Shown here: positions 33,694 to 43,059 of the stretch, piece by piece
Position numbering within the stretch: the stretch's first letter is position 1
Layout of the letters: every line of letters starts with the position of its first letter
Assembly (NCBI GenBank): GCA_050305935.1
Contig: JBNLGG010000028.1
Span: 1 to 50,279 of the forward strand
DNA: 50,279 nucleotides
DNA from: CAJXNP01 sp050305935
GTDB taxonomy: Bacteria; Bacteroidota; Bacteroidia; Cytophagales; Cyclobacteriaceae
Direction of reading: 5' to 3'
Notes under the pieces: model-generated
The model's input: the letters and a program-made list of their open reading frames with translations, nothing else
The model's database searches: none
What the model was told of the DNA's origin: nothing
Position numbers and translations under genes: made by a program

Positions 33694-33936
33694 ATGAAAA
33701 AGGACATTCATCCGCAATACAGAGAGGTAGTATTTTACGATACACAAAGCGACTACAAATTTCTTACAAAGTCTACTATGACTTCAGATGAGAATATCAA
33801 ATGGGAAGATGGAAAGGAGTATCCTATGATAAAGATAGAGGTATCGTCAGCTTCGCACCCATTTTATACTGGTAAGAAAATTTTTGTGGATACTGCCGGA
33901 CGCGTTGAGAAATTTAACAAGCGTTATAAAAGATAA
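33694..33936 (+). CDS. rpmE2: 50S ribosomal protein bL31, type B (zinc-independent)
   Basis: This 80-residue protein is the non-zinc form of L31, which bridges the ribosomal subunits. Family marks are MKKDIHPQYREVVFYD, the SSASHPFYTGKK motif and the C-terminal GRVEKFNKRY. It contains no cysteine, so it lacks the zinc site of type A L31. The gene is monocistronic, with its own strong promoter and a perfect intrinsic terminator 17 bases after the stop. I see no second L31 in the window. Confidence 0.97.
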   Translation: MKKDIHPQYREVVFYDTQSDYKFLTKSTMTSDENIKWEDGKEYPMIKIEVSSASHPFYTGKKIFVDTAGRVEKFNKRYKR

Positions 33937-33953
33937 TATAACACTCTTTATAT

Positions 33954-33995
33954 AAAAAAGTCTCCATCTGAATTACGGAAGATGGAGACTTTTTT
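33954..33995 (+). terminator. Intrinsic terminator after the L31 gene
   Basis: AAAAAAGTCTCCATCT and AGATGGAGACTTTTTT are perfect reverse complements over 16 bp around a 10-base loop (33970-33979), with a T-run built into the right arm. The flanking A- and T-runs could make it work in both directions. It separates L31 from the following operon. Confidence 0.9.
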
Positions 33996-34006
33996 ATTTT
34001 TGCACC

Positions 34007-35203
34007 ATGGCAATCATACTCTTCGATCAGGCGCAAACAAGAATTCACCTACTTCCACTCACCTTTACAAAACCCATTTCCGATCTTAGAATTGGAATTT
34101 TAAAAATATCAGAAAAATGGGAGCACTGGTTGGGATCAAAAATTTCCTGGCTTACTGAAGATTATCTCGGCAAAAAATACCCCACAGTATTGGAACAGGA
34201 TAACCTGTTTATCAATGGTGGATTGTGTCCCGATAAGAATATCATTGAAAAAATTTTAGAAATTCCACTCGAAACAGCCTTACATCAGGGTGATGACCTT
34301 TTAGCATTCCGGACAAAAAACGCCCCGGGGTTTTCGACTCTTCCATTATTTGTCAAAACTCTGAAGAGCCTTCAAGCCGAACAGGACCTGCTTATCATCA
34401 AGAGGCCGTGGGATATTTTTCGCAATAATGGCCAGCAAATAAAATCCGACATCGATCTATTAAATATTGCGAATCACGTATTGGGCGATCCTCATACAAT
34501 CACTTACAATCCAGACAATATTTTTGTAGAAGAGGGTGCCAAAGTCAGGGCGGCCATTCTCAATGCTGAAAACGGCCCCATTTACCTCGGCAAAAACTCA
34601 GAAGTCAAAGAAGGCGCGATGATCAGGGGGCCATTTGCCCTGGGTGAAAACTCAGTGGTAAACATGGGAGCAAAATTGATCGGTGATAACACAATTGGGC
34701 CCTTTAGTAAAGTGGGAGGTGAAATCAGCAATACAATCATCCAGGGTTATAGCAATAAATCACATGATGGGTTTCTTGGTAATTCCGTAATAGGCGAATG
34801 GTGCAATATCGGCGCTGATACTAACACGTCCAACTTAAAAAACAATTACGCAAAAGTAAAACTATGGGATTACAACACTGAACGCTTTGAAAATACAGGT
34901 TTACAGTTTTGCGGGTTGATGATGGGAGACCATGCCAAATGTGGAATTAATACTATGTTTAATACGGCAACTGTGGTCGGTGTTGGAGCCAATGTTTTTG
35001 GGGAAGGTTTCCCAAGAAATTTCATTCCCTCCTTTGCCTGGGGAGGGGCAAAAGGATATTCTACATTTCGTTTTGATAAATTTCTGGAGATGACAGAAAT
35101 CGTAATGGCACGACGTGAAAAAATTCTTGACGAAACTGAAAAGGAAATCCTGGAACACGTTTATAACTTGTCAGCAAAACACAGAACCTGGGAAAATAAA
35201 TGA
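34007..35203 (+). CDS. Putative sugar nucleotidyltransferase, GlmU-like
   Basis: The 398-residue protein has an N-terminal nucleotidyltransferase-like domain of the GlmU N-terminal type (MAIILFDQAQTRIHLLPLTF, then TKPISDLRIGILKISEKW). A left-handed beta-helix domain follows, seen as hexapeptide-like repeats (VEEGAKVRAAILNAENGPI, LGKNSEVKEGAMIRGPFALG, VVNMGAKLIGDNTIGPFSKV). Proteins of this type are common in Bacteroidota and often labelled glucose-1-phosphate thymidylyltransferase; the real substrate is uncertain. The classical GxGTRL-type loop is not evident. It begins just after the L31 terminator and overlaps holB by four bases (ATGA). Confidence 0.8.
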   Translation: MAIILFDQAQTRIHLLPLTFTKPISDLRIGILKISEKWEHWLGSKISWLTEDYLGKKYPTVLEQDNLFINGGLCPDKNIIEKILEIPLETALHQGDDLLAFRTKNAPGFSTLPLFVKTLKSLQAEQDLLIIKRPWDIFRNNGQQIKSDIDLLNIANHVLGDPHTITYNPDNIFVEEGAKVRAAILNAENGPIYLGKNSEVKEGAMIRGPFALGENSVVNMGAKLIGDNTIGPFSKVGGEISNTIIQGYSNKSHDGFLGNSVIGEWCNIGADTNTSNLKNNYAKVKLWDYNTERFENTGLQFCGLMMGDHAKCGINTMFNTATVVGVGANVFGEGFPRNFIPSFAWGGAKGYSTFRFDKFLEMTEIVMARREKILDETEKEILEHVYNLSAKHRTWENK

Positions 35204-36324
35204 GATTTTCAGACATACCCGGACTAGAGGAGACTAAAAACAAACTGATTGACTCAGTAAAAAATAACCATGTCGCACATGCTCAGTTATTTTTAGGGAA
35301 ACCAGGTTCCGCAAACCTAAGCCTGGCCCTTGCCTTTTCCACGTATTTAAACTGCGAAAACCCGTTGGATGATGCTTGTGGAACTTGCCCTTCCTGTTCT
35401 AAAGCTAATAAATTCATTCACCCGGACATCCATTTTGTTTTTCCGGTAAGCCCGATAGAAAAAAAAGAAGGTATCTCTCAAAGCTTCCTTACTGAATGGA
35501 GAAAATTTCTAACCGACAGCCCCTACGGAAACGAGGAAGATTGGAGTAATTATTTTGGCGGTGAGAATAAACAACTCAATATTTCCAAAGAAGAAAGCCG
35601 CCAAATCATAAAAAACCTCAGCTTAAAATCATTCGAAGGAAAATATAAAATCATGGTGATCTGGATGGCCGAATATTTTCACCCTTCGGCGGCCAATGGT
35701 ATTTTGAAAATCCTGGAAGAACCACCAGAAAATACCATTTTTATCCTGGTATGTAATGATCATGAAAAACTATTGACTACCATCTTGTCGCGGACACAGG
35801 TGTTTAGTATTCGACCCTTCACGGATGAGGAGGTAGGGAGTAGGATTCAGGAAGTTTCGCCCACAACAGACGCCGCTAAAGCAAGGCAAATTGCTTCCGT
35901 TGCTTCAGGAAATTTAAACCTTGCCGTTAAGCTGCTAACCGATCTGGAGGAAGATACTCACACGGTTTTCAGGGATTGGATGCGTATTTGCTTCACTAAA
36001 AAATATGATGTCCTCACAAAATGGACAGATCAGTTTGCGGGAATGAGTAAAACCGCGCAAAAAAGCCTGATTCAGTATGGCATCAACATGCTTCGCGAAT
36101 CACTTATTGCTCAACTCAACCTCGATTCACTTCAAAAAGTGACAAATGAACATGAGAATGAGTTTGTTAAAAATTTTGGGGTAAAGGCGCTGGGGAACAG
36201 CGAAAAAATTGAAAAAATTTACGAAGAGTTAAATACGTTCTTATATCACCTTGAGCGAAATATTAACCCAAAAATTGCTTTTCTGGACTCTTCCTTGAAA
36301 ATCAATGCAATCATAAAAAGCTAA
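35200..36324 (+). CDS. holB: DNA polymerase III delta' subunit
   Basis: Delta' is part of the clamp-loader complex. The 374 residues contain the clamp-loader N-terminal region with a degenerate P-loop (FLGKPGSANLSLA, no GKT/S), as normal for delta'. A zinc-binding set C52, C60, C63 and C66 (ENPLDDACGTCPSCSK) follows, then GKYKIMVIWMAEYFHPSAAN, LKILEEPPENTIFILV and the sensor LSRTQVFSIRPF. It overlaps the upstream gene by ATGA, and hemC starts directly after its stop. Sequences of the C-terminal part are divergent, as is usual. Confidence 0.92.
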   Translation: MRFSDIPGLEETKNKLIDSVKNNHVAHAQLFLGKPGSANLSLALAFSTYLNCENPLDDACGTCPSCSKANKFIHPDIHFVFPVSPIEKKEGISQSFLTEWRKFLTDSPYGNEEDWSNYFGGENKQLNISKEESRQIIKNLSLKSFEGKYKIMVIWMAEYFHPSAANGILKILEEPPENTIFILVCNDHEKLLTTILSRTQVFSIRPFTDEEVGSRIQEVSPTTDAAKARQIASVASGNLNLAVKLLTDLEEDTHTVFRDWMRICFTKKYDVLTKWTDQFAGMSKTAQKSLIQYGINMLRESLIAQLNLDSLQKVTNEHENEFVKNFGVKALGNSEKIEKIYEELNTFLYHLERNINPKIAFLDSSLKINAIIKS

Positions 36325-37254
36325 ATGAAAAAAGTAATTGTTGGCACACGCGGTAGTAAACTGGCCCTTTGGCAGGCAGAGCATGTCGCTGATTTATTGC
36401 GTAGGAAAGGGCTGGTACCTGAAATAAAAATCATAGAAACAAAGGGCGACAAAGTACTTGACGTTTCGATAGCAAAAATTGGCAGCAAAGGCGTTTTTAC
36501 CGAAGAGTTAGAGGATCAATTGTACAATGGCTCCATTCATATTGCTGTCCACAGCGCTAAAGACCTACCGTCAAGTCTGCCTGAAAGATTGCAGATTATT
36601 GCCTTTACGGAGAGGGAAAAGGTGAATGACGTGATTATTAGTCACAAAAAAGAAATTGACCTCAATGACCAAGATCTGATTCTTGGCACATCCTCTACCC
36701 GGAGAATAGCTATGCTCCGCCATTATTACGGCAATATCACTACCAGGGAAATACGGGGAAATCTACAAACCAGGATAAGGAAAATGGAGGAAGGCCAGTG
36801 TGACGCCTTATTATTGGCTTATGCCGGCGTTTTAAGAATGGGATATACCGATATGATCGTCCGTGAATTGCCCATTAATCAATTCACTCCCGCTGTAGGC
36901 CAGGGTTCACTGGCTATTGAAGCCAGCCAGGAATTAGAAACTGATCTTTCCAACAAAATAAGACAGGCTTTGAATCATTCAGCTACTGAAAACCTTCTTT
37001 TGGCCGAAAGAGCATTTCTAAAAGAACTGGAGGGGGGATGCAGTATTCCTGCATTTGCCCTTGCTTCCTATGTTGACGAGAAAATCGAATTAAACGCAGG
37101 AATATTGAGTCTCGATGGAAAGCAAATAGTGAGAAGACAGAAAACCTTCACTGTTCCGGACGACCCTAAAAAAAGTGGGCAAGCGCTGGCAATGGAAATT
37201 TTGGAAAATGGTGGACAAGAAATCCTCGAAAAAATTAAGTCCCACCTACATTAA
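36325..37254 (+). CDS. hemC: Porphobilinogen deaminase (hydroxymethylbilane synthase)
   Basis: HemC joins four porphobilinogen units into hydroxymethylbilane for haem and corrinoid synthesis. The 309 residues match the family throughout: GTRGSKLALWQAEHV, IHIAVHSAKDLPS with catalytic D80, LGTSSTRRIAMLR, REIRGNLQTRI and C239 in GGCSIPAF, which carries the dipyrromethane cofactor. The start codon follows the holB stop with no gap. No other hem genes are in the window. Confidence 0.97.
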   Translation: MKKVIVGTRGSKLALWQAEHVADLLRRKGLVPEIKIIETKGDKVLDVSIAKIGSKGVFTEELEDQLYNGSIHIAVHSAKDLPSSLPERLQIIAFTEREKVNDVIISHKKEIDLNDQDLILGTSSTRRIAMLRHYYGNITTREIRGNLQTRIRKMEEGQCDALLLAYAGVLRMGYTDMIVRELPINQFTPAVGQGSLAIEASQELETDLSNKIRQALNHSATENLLLAERAFLKELEGGCSIPAFALASYVDEKIELNAGILSLDGKQIVRRQKTFTVPDDPKKSGQALAMEILENGGQEILEKIKSHLH

Positions 37255-37275
37255 ATAAATCTAAAAAACAAAACC

Positions 37276-38109
37276 ATGAAAAAAACGTTGTGGTTCTTCA
37301 CAATTTTGATTACGCTCGGATCATGCAAATCACAGGACCAGGATTATATCTTCACTATTCATACTGACTATGGCAACATTAAATTAGTGCTGTACGATCA
37401 AACTCCGGAGCATAAGGAAAATTTCATCAAACTGGCCACTGCGGGTAAATACGATAGCACCAATTTTCACCGTATTATTCAAGGATTTATGATCCAGGGT
37501 GGGGATATTAATGCTAAAACCAGCCAGGAAAATGCGATCAATTATACCATCCCGGCAGAATTTGTTGACACATTAATTCACTGCCGTGGCGCAATAGCTG
37601 CGGCGAGAATGGGCGATGAGGTCAACCCAGAAAAAAGGTCAAATGGGTCGCAATTCTATATCGTCCAGGGAAAAGTATTTTCAGAAGCAGAATTGACGAT
37701 GGACATGAAAAAAGTCAATTTCTACCTGAAAAATCTGGCCGAAGTACCAGGCTATGAAAATTTGTTAGTCGAATTAGATTCCATTTATCGAACTCAGGGA
37801 AATGATGTTTTTATTAAAAAAATGGTCTCATTGGTTCCAATTATGGAAGAACGGTTTGGCACCAGCTTTACTACGCCGATGGAAGGCTGGCGCGTAGATG
37901 TCTACAAATCAATCGGTGGAGCACCTCATCTCGATGGTGGCTATACTGTCTTTGGACGCGTGGTAGAAGGCATGGACGTTGTTGACAAAATAGCAGCGTT
38001 AAAAGTAGACCGGGCAGGCATGCCTGAAAGCTCCACAACTATGACCCTATCTTATGAAAAAATCACCAAGAAAGAGTGGAATAAGAAGTTTGGCGGTAAG
38101 CCTTATTAA
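37276..38109 (+). CDS. Cyclophilin-type peptidyl-prolyl isomerase lipoprotein
   Basis: This periplasmic folding enzyme has a lipoprotein signal (TILITLGSCKSQ, lipidated Cys near residue 17) and a cyclophilin domain: FTIHTDYGNIKLVLYDQTPE, FHRIIQGFMIQGGD and RSNGSQFYIVQG. After QFYIVQG a helical insert of about 75 residues precedes the end of the fold (LDGGYTVFGRVVEGMDVVDKI), making it 277 residues against about 165 for a minimal cyclophilin. Such inserts occur in Bacteroidota homologues. It lies 21 bases after hemC. Confidence 0.92.
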   Translation: MKKTLWFFTILITLGSCKSQDQDYIFTIHTDYGNIKLVLYDQTPEHKENFIKLATAGKYDSTNFHRIIQGFMIQGGDINAKTSQENAINYTIPAEFVDTLIHCRGAIAAARMGDEVNPEKRSNGSQFYIVQGKVFSEAELTMDMKKVNFYLKNLAEVPGYENLLVELDSIYRTQGNDVFIKKMVSLVPIMEERFGTSFTTPMEGWRVDVYKSIGGAPHLDGGYTVFGRVVEGMDVVDKIAALKVDRAGMPESSTTMTLSYEKITKKEWNKKFGGKPY

Positions 38110-38120
38110 TCGGAAGGCAA

Positions 38121-39035
38121 ATGAAGATACTGATCACCGGATCGAATGGCTTACTTGGACAAAAACTGATCCTTTTCCTCCAGAACCAGCCTTCCATCTC
38201 TGTGATAGCTACTGGCAAAGGAGATAATCGGATCAGGGACATTTCACCACAAGTTATCTATGAAAGCATGGATATCACCGATCCACTACAGATCGACGCC
38301 ATCTTTCATAAACATCTACCAGATGCTGTGATACATACGGCAGCCCTTACACAGGTAGATGATTGCGAGCTCAATAGGGACCTTTGTTGGTGCCTGAATG
38401 TGACTGCCGTAGAAACCCTGGTAAAGGCAAGTGAAAAAATCGATGCTTTTTTCCTTCACCTATCAACAGACTTTATCTTTGATGGCACCGATGGACCTTA
38501 CCGTGAGGAAGATCGTCCAAATCCAATCAGTCACTATGGAAAAAGTAAACTGGTTGCGGAGGAAATTGTCAAGAGTAGCCCTTTAAAGTGGGCAATAGCC
38601 AGGACAGTGCTGGTGTATGGCATTGCTCAGGATATGAGTCGCTCCAATATTATTTTATGGGTAAAAAAAAGCCTGGAAGAACGGAGAAAAATAAAAGTGG
38701 TCAATGATCAATGGAGAACACCCACGTTGGCCGAAGACCTAGCAAAAGGATGTTTTCAAATAGTAAATGGCCAACATCAGGGGATTTTTCACCTATCCGG
38801 AAAAGATTTCTTAACACCTTACGAAATGGCCATTAAAACTGCCAATTACTTTCACCTGGACGAATCGCTCATTGAGGAAGTTGACGCTTCCACATTCTCC
38901 CAACCGGCAAAAAGGCCTCCTAAAACGGGTTTTGTTATCGACAAAGCAATAAATTCTTTTGGTTTTAAACCACATTCTTTTGATGAAGGAATTGCCATCG
39001 TGGCAAAGCAGTCTAGTGAAAAAACTAAGGAGTGA
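38121..39035 (+). CDS. RmlD-like NAD(P)-dependent sugar-nucleotide reductase
   Basis: The 304 residues form an extended short-chain dehydrogenase: the nucleotide-binding GSNGLLGQKL near the start, HTAALTQVDDCELN, STDFIFDGTDGPYREED, and the catalytic Tyr-Lys pair in HYGKSKLVAEE (YxxxK). The pattern is that of dTDP-4-dehydrorhamnose reductase (RmlD/RfbD). No rmlABC genes are nearby, so the sugar is uncertain. It is the last gene of the plus-strand run and overlaps the convergent next gene by 11 bases. Confidence 0.85.
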   Translation: MKILITGSNGLLGQKLILFLQNQPSISVIATGKGDNRIRDISPQVIYESMDITDPLQIDAIFHKHLPDAVIHTAALTQVDDCELNRDLCWCLNVTAVETLVKASEKIDAFFLHLSTDFIFDGTDGPYREEDRPNPISHYGKSKLVAEEIVKSSPLKWAIARTVLVYGIAQDMSRSNIILWVKKSLEERRKIKVVNDQWRTPTLAEDLAKGCFQIVNGQHQGIFHLSGKDFLTPYEMAIKTANYFHLDESLIEEVDASTFSQPAKRPPKTGFVIDKAINSFGFKPHSFDEGIAIVAKQSSEKTKE

Positions 39036-39708
39036 ATATGGCTCCCAGTGAAATTTCAAAACCGGTGAAATCGAGCCTGGACTCGGGAAAGGAAACTTCC
39101 GCCGTCAGGTAGCCATCATTCTCAGAAGGCACTCCCGAATATGTTCCCCGCATATTCAATTTCGATTCACCTATGAGGTATTGCACTTCAGCATTTAGTC
39201 CTAATTTCTTATTGATATAGTAGACTATTTCTCCGCCGAACAAATACCCAAAGCCAATATTGTTATCCGCCTGAAAGTCGGAATTCACCACCAGCCAACC
39301 CATTTCATCCCTCAGCGCCCGGTCGATGTTGCCTTCATTTAGCCTCGTGTCAAAATTGTAAAATGCAAAACCGCCACCTTTTAGCTTAAAGGTGCTTCTC
39401 CTGCCCTCAGCAAAAAGTACCAGTTCCAGGGGAACAAAGAGTGAAAAGAATGGACCCACCAGCGCTTTGTCGGATTCAAATGGTAATTCTTTCACATTCA
39501 TCCCTGACATTCGATAGAAAGAAACCCCGGTCTCAATTCCGGAAAATGACGTAAAATCAAAGCCAATCCCACGGACCGACAAAGGCGTGACCGGAACTGA
39601 GAAGTCTCCATTCTTGGGAAAAAAATAGGAAAAAGACAATCCTACGTCTTGTGCAACGGCATTTGAAATGGATATAATTGATAATGTCAATATGGTCAAA
39701 GATCTCAT
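39025..39708 (-). CDS. Exported protein, probable small outer-membrane beta-barrel
   Basis: I do not recognise a named family. The 227 residues begin with a signal peptide (MRSLTILTLSIISISNAVAQ), then amphipathic strands with aromatic ends (GFDFTSFSGIETGVSFYRM, LGLNAEVQYLIGES, DFTGFEISLGAIF), ending like a barrel C-terminus. The overall size and strand pattern resemble OmpW/OmpA-like eight-strand barrels. It starts 84 bases after the DUF2723 gene; a terminator lies between them, so it is probably transcribed separately. Confidence 0.65.
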   Translation of the reverse strand: MRSLTILTLSIISISNAVAQDVGLSFSYFFPKNGDFSVPVTPLSVRGIGFDFTSFSGIETGVSFYRMSGMNVKELPFESDKALVGPFFSLFVPLELVLFAEGRRSTFKLKGGGFAFYNFDTRLNEGNIDRALRDEMGWLVVNSDFQADNNIGFGYLFGGEIVYYINKKLGLNAEVQYLIGESKLNMRGTYSGVPSENDGYLTAEVSFPESRLDFTGFEISLGAIFTP

Positions 39709-39740
39709 TGTTCTTCTTTTTTTGGATTCAATATAAAATA

Positions 39741-39776
39741 AAAAACCCCGGGAGAAATTCCACCGGGGCTTTATTT
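39741..39776 (-). terminator. Intrinsic terminator of the DUF2723 gene
   Basis: On the minus strand CCCCGG (39768-39763) and CCGGGG (39751-39746) pair around a short loop and are followed by TTTTTTATTTT. This is a GC-rich stem with a T-run in the 83-base gap after the DUF2723 stop. Confidence 0.75.
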
Positions 39777-39791
39777 TGATCTATGCTTCAA

Positions 39792-42749
39792 TTACATATT
39801 TTGATAGTGGTATTTAAACAACTCACTATACTTTACCGCCAGGTCGTCTTCCCCATATTGCTTCATCGTCCTTGCCAGGTCATTTAGTATGACCACATGC
39901 TTTTGCCGTTCGTCCGGGTAGGATTTGTTGTACTCTTCAATATAATTCAGGAATTCGTCTGATCTCCTTCCCAGTAATTCTGCCAACTCAATCGCTTTTT
40001 CTTTTTCTCCCAACTCAAATAACACCCCAATCGATTGGGCATTGGTGTAGTCGAATGGAATTGCCTCATCAGGCATTACCTCGATGCTCCTTAGTATTAC
40101 CTCTCGTGCCCTTTCCCGGTCGCCACTGTTGATGAGCCCTACTGCCAGACTATTAAAGGTGGATCGATGGTTCAAAGCAAAGTTGCGATAATACTCATTG
40201 TAATAGACGTTCGGATTATTCATTTCCCTAAATGCAAACTTCTCCATCACGTTTTCAAACATGACATCCTCATTGATAAACTCAGCCCGAACATTAGGAT
40301 TGACAATCGGCATCAACCGGAAACAGTTTCCTTCCTGAACGACGTGTTGGTTAAGGTTTACACCAATACCGTTCAAGGAAGTATGGTTAAAATAAATAGG
40401 GCGTTCCCAATTGTTATTGGCAATAATATCCAGCAGCATCAGTGTATTTTTCTCCATGCTACTTCGCTTCATAGTGAAAGTCATCCTGTCAGTAAGGTAC
40501 CGTAGTTTATCGTCAGGAATGAAGCCCATCTTTTTGACGGCGGCCGTATCAATATTCAGGAAGAGCGATTTTGACGGAATACTGTTGTATTCACCAAACC
40601 TTGACTTCACCTTGATCGCTTGATGGTCTTCCTTGATCAGGTTAAGGTATTGCTTCAAATTGATCATGGAGCCTTTGATGCGAGGATTCTCCACGAAAGG
40701 CAGGATGTCATTTGGCCCGCCTTGGTAATATTGCTCTTTTGTCAGTGAAAATGGAAGTGGTTTCGATTCATAAGCATCCCTTTCCATTTGCTCGATGTAC
40801 CAGTCGGTGTTAAAGTAGCTTAAAACAATTACCCTGACATCCGTTCTTACACCTTCCACCTCCTGGGCATACCAAAGGGGGAATGTGTCATTATCGCCAC
40901 CTGTAAACAATATGGCGTTGGGCGCACAGGAATTCAAATAATTCTTTGCCGAATCAACTGAAAAGTATCGATTGGAACGATCGTGATCGTCCCAGTTTTC
41001 CGCTGCCATAATGGTGGGAACCAGCATACAAACTGCAAAAGAAATAACCGATGCAGTTTTGAGATTTTTCATTTTTTCGCCCAGGAAGTTAGCGATTGCC
41101 ATCATTCCAAAGCCAATCCACATGGCAAACACATAAAATGATCCCACATAAATATAATCTCTTTCCCTGGGTTCTACCGGTGGTGAATTTAGGTATAGCA
41201 CCAGCGCAGCACCTGTCAAGAAAAACAACAAGGCTACTACGGCAAAGCTTTTTTGGTCTTTTTTCAGATGGAAGAACAACCCAATAAGGCCGAGGATAAA
41301 CGGTAGCATAAAGTAATTATTCCTCCCCTTATTAATTTCCAATAATTCAGGTAAATCCTCGCTGGCTGCTAATGGCGATATCCAATCGGCTCCCTCATAG
41401 TCACTTTCCCTCCCGGCAAAATTCCACATGAAGTAGCGGAAATACATGTGTCCCAATTGATATTTGAACATAAAAGTGAGGTTATCAATAAAATTAGGCG
41501 TCTCATTCTCTCCAATGCCCATCCAATTACGGTAGTTTGCAATATGGTTGCCGTCGGAACTATAGGCACGCGGTAGAATGGTCGATCTGGCCGGATCATA
41601 TATGTACTCTACTTTGTGGTCGACAATTTCATATTTCTCCTTGCCCTTCACATAGATTGGTGCACCTTGCTCCTGGTCTACTATTTCCGCATCAAAATAC
41701 TGACCAAACAGCAGCGGACGCGATCCATACTGTTCACGTTTCAAATAAGACACGAATGAAATAATGTTCTCAGGATTATTCTCGTCAATAGGAGGGTTAT
41801 AATTGGAGCGGATAACTACCAGCGTGTAGGAAGAATATCCTATTAAAATGAATGTCAGGCCGAGAAGCGCCATGTTTAGTATTTCCTTCCCCTTTTTCTG
41901 CGCATAATAGATGCCATAAACGAGCGCCCCTATGAATAATACTCCGAAGAAAACTACCCCGGAACCAAATGGCATTCCCAGGCTGTTTACCAAAAATATT
42001 TCAAATGACCCGGCTATCGAAGGAAGGCCAGGAATAATAATGTTGTTAACCAATATTAATATTGCCCCGCTTATGACAATGGTCGCAATGATGCCGTTTC
42101 TGGTGGGCTGATATTTTTTGAAATAATAGATCAGACCCAGGGCTGGGATTGTCACCAGGTTTAAAAGGTGAACCCCTATCGAGAGGCCCATCATATAACA
42201 AATCAGTATGATCCATTTATTGGCAAGGCTATGGTCTTCATCATATTTTTCTTCCCATTTTAAGATTGCCCAAAAAACAAATGCAGTAAAAAAGGACGAC
42301 ATAGCATAAACTTCGGCCTCAACGGCAGAAAACCAGAATGAATCAGAAAATGTGTATGCCAACGAACCAACAACACCACCCCCAATTAGCATCAATGTCT
42401 GAGCCGGGGTTTCCTCTCCTTTTTTTATTGAAAAAATCTTTTTGCCAAGCATAGTTATTGACCAAAAAAGAAAAAGAATGGTAAACCCACTTGAAAGTAC
42501 TGAAGCGATATTAATCCAATAAGCAACTTTGGTCACATCACCCATGGCGAGAAAGGAAAACATCCGCCCTATCAACAAGAAAAATGGTGCGCCTGGTGGG
42601 TGGGGAACTTCCAGTTTATAGGAGACGGCAATAAACTCGCCGCAATCCCAGTAACTAGCCGTCATTTCTACGGTCAACCAATAGACAATCGTAGCCGCAA
42701 TGAAAATAATCCAACCGGTTATATTGTTAATTTTCTGATAGTTATTCAT
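39792..42749 (-). CDS. DUF2723 polytopic membrane protein with C-terminal TPR-like region (GT-C-like)
   Basis: This 985-residue protein starts with about eleven to thirteen membrane helices. The first extracytoplasmic loop carries the family hallmark TASYWDCGEFIAVSYKLEVP, then HPPGAPFFLLIGR, and a later conserved FTGGDNDTFPLWYAQEVEGV. The acidic residues after helix 1 resemble GT-C (protein O-mannosyltransferase-like) glycosyltransferases, so a role in protein or glycan O-glycosylation is plausible but unproven here. The last 130 or so residues form TPR-like helices. It is monocistronic with its own terminator. Confidence 0.88.
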   Translation of the reverse strand: MNNYQKINNITGWIIFIAATIVYWLTVEMTASYWDCGEFIAVSYKLEVPHPPGAPFFLLIGRMFSFLAMGDVTKVAYWINIASVLSSGFTILFLFWSITMLGKKIFSIKKGEETPAQTLMLIGGGVVGSLAYTFSDSFWFSAVEAEVYAMSSFFTAFVFWAILKWEEKYDEDHSLANKWIILICYMMGLSIGVHLLNLVTIPALGLIYYFKKYQPTRNGIIATIVISGAILILVNNIIIPGLPSIAGSFEIFLVNSLGMPFGSGVVFFGVLFIGALVYGIYYAQKKGKEILNMALLGLTFILIGYSSYTLVVIRSNYNPPIDENNPENIISFVSYLKREQYGSRPLLFGQYFDAEIVDQEQGAPIYVKGKEKYEIVDHKVEYIYDPARSTILPRAYSSDGNHIANYRNWMGIGENETPNFIDNLTFMFKYQLGHMYFRYFMWNFAGRESDYEGADWISPLAASEDLPELLEINKGRNNYFMLPFILGLIGLFFHLKKDQKSFAVVALLFFLTGAALVLYLNSPPVEPRERDYIYVGSFYVFAMWIGFGMMAIANFLGEKMKNLKTASVISFAVCMLVPTIMAAENWDDHDRSNRYFSVDSAKNYLNSCAPNAILFTGGDNDTFPLWYAQEVEGVRTDVRVIVLSYFNTDWYIEQMERDAYESKPLPFSLTKEQYYQGGPNDILPFVENPRIKGSMINLKQYLNLIKEDHQAIKVKSRFGEYNSIPSKSLFLNIDTAAVKKMGFIPDDKLRYLTDRMTFTMKRSSMEKNTLMLLDIIANNNWERPIYFNHTSLNGIGVNLNQHVVQEGNCFRLMPIVNPNVRAEFINEDVMFENVMEKFAFREMNNPNVYYNEYYRNFALNHRSTFNSLAVGLINSGDRERAREVILRSIEVMPDEAIPFDYTNAQSIGVLFELGEKEKAIELAELLGRRSDEFLNYIEEYNKSYPDERQKHVVILNDLARTMKQYGEDDLAVKYSELFKYHYQNM

Positions 42750-43059
42750 TGGAAAAATTATTAATCGCCGAAAATAGTAAATATATTTTTAATGGCTCAG
42801 AGGAGGTATAAAAACTCATTGAAATATTCGCTTTTTTAGAGTAAAAAACGGTGTAAAAATGACTTTCCTTACTTAAACTATTAAGATTATTGTTAAATTT
42901 GAAAAATCTGATTCTCAGTGAGGTATCAAACAAAATAATTTTTCGTTGATGGAATCAGTGACTAGAGACATTGGGGAAGCATCTTTTTATACACCTTTAT
43001 TGTACTGCATGAAACAAGATTACTAATCTAAAACGCATCTTTATTCAAAGGCTTCGTGC
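42750..43059. other. 310-base divergent intergenic region
   Basis: This AT-rich spacer lies between the divergent DUF2723 and TPR genes and must hold promoters for both. I found no good match to TTG-N20-TAnnTTTG in either direction, no strong hairpin and no credible small gene. A 63-codon minus-strand frame that overlaps the DUF2723 start has low-complexity composition. Confidence 0.5.

Noticed and set aside
33995..34002. TATTTTTG as promoter of the nucleotidyltransferase gene
   Set aside because: It matches TAnnTTTG but arises from the terminator T-run, has no -33 element and lies four bases before the ATG.
42742..42933. 63-codon minus-strand frame ahead of the DUF2723 gene
   Set aside because: Low-complexity Asn/Ser/Phe-rich composition in AT-rich DNA and overlap with the real gene start.
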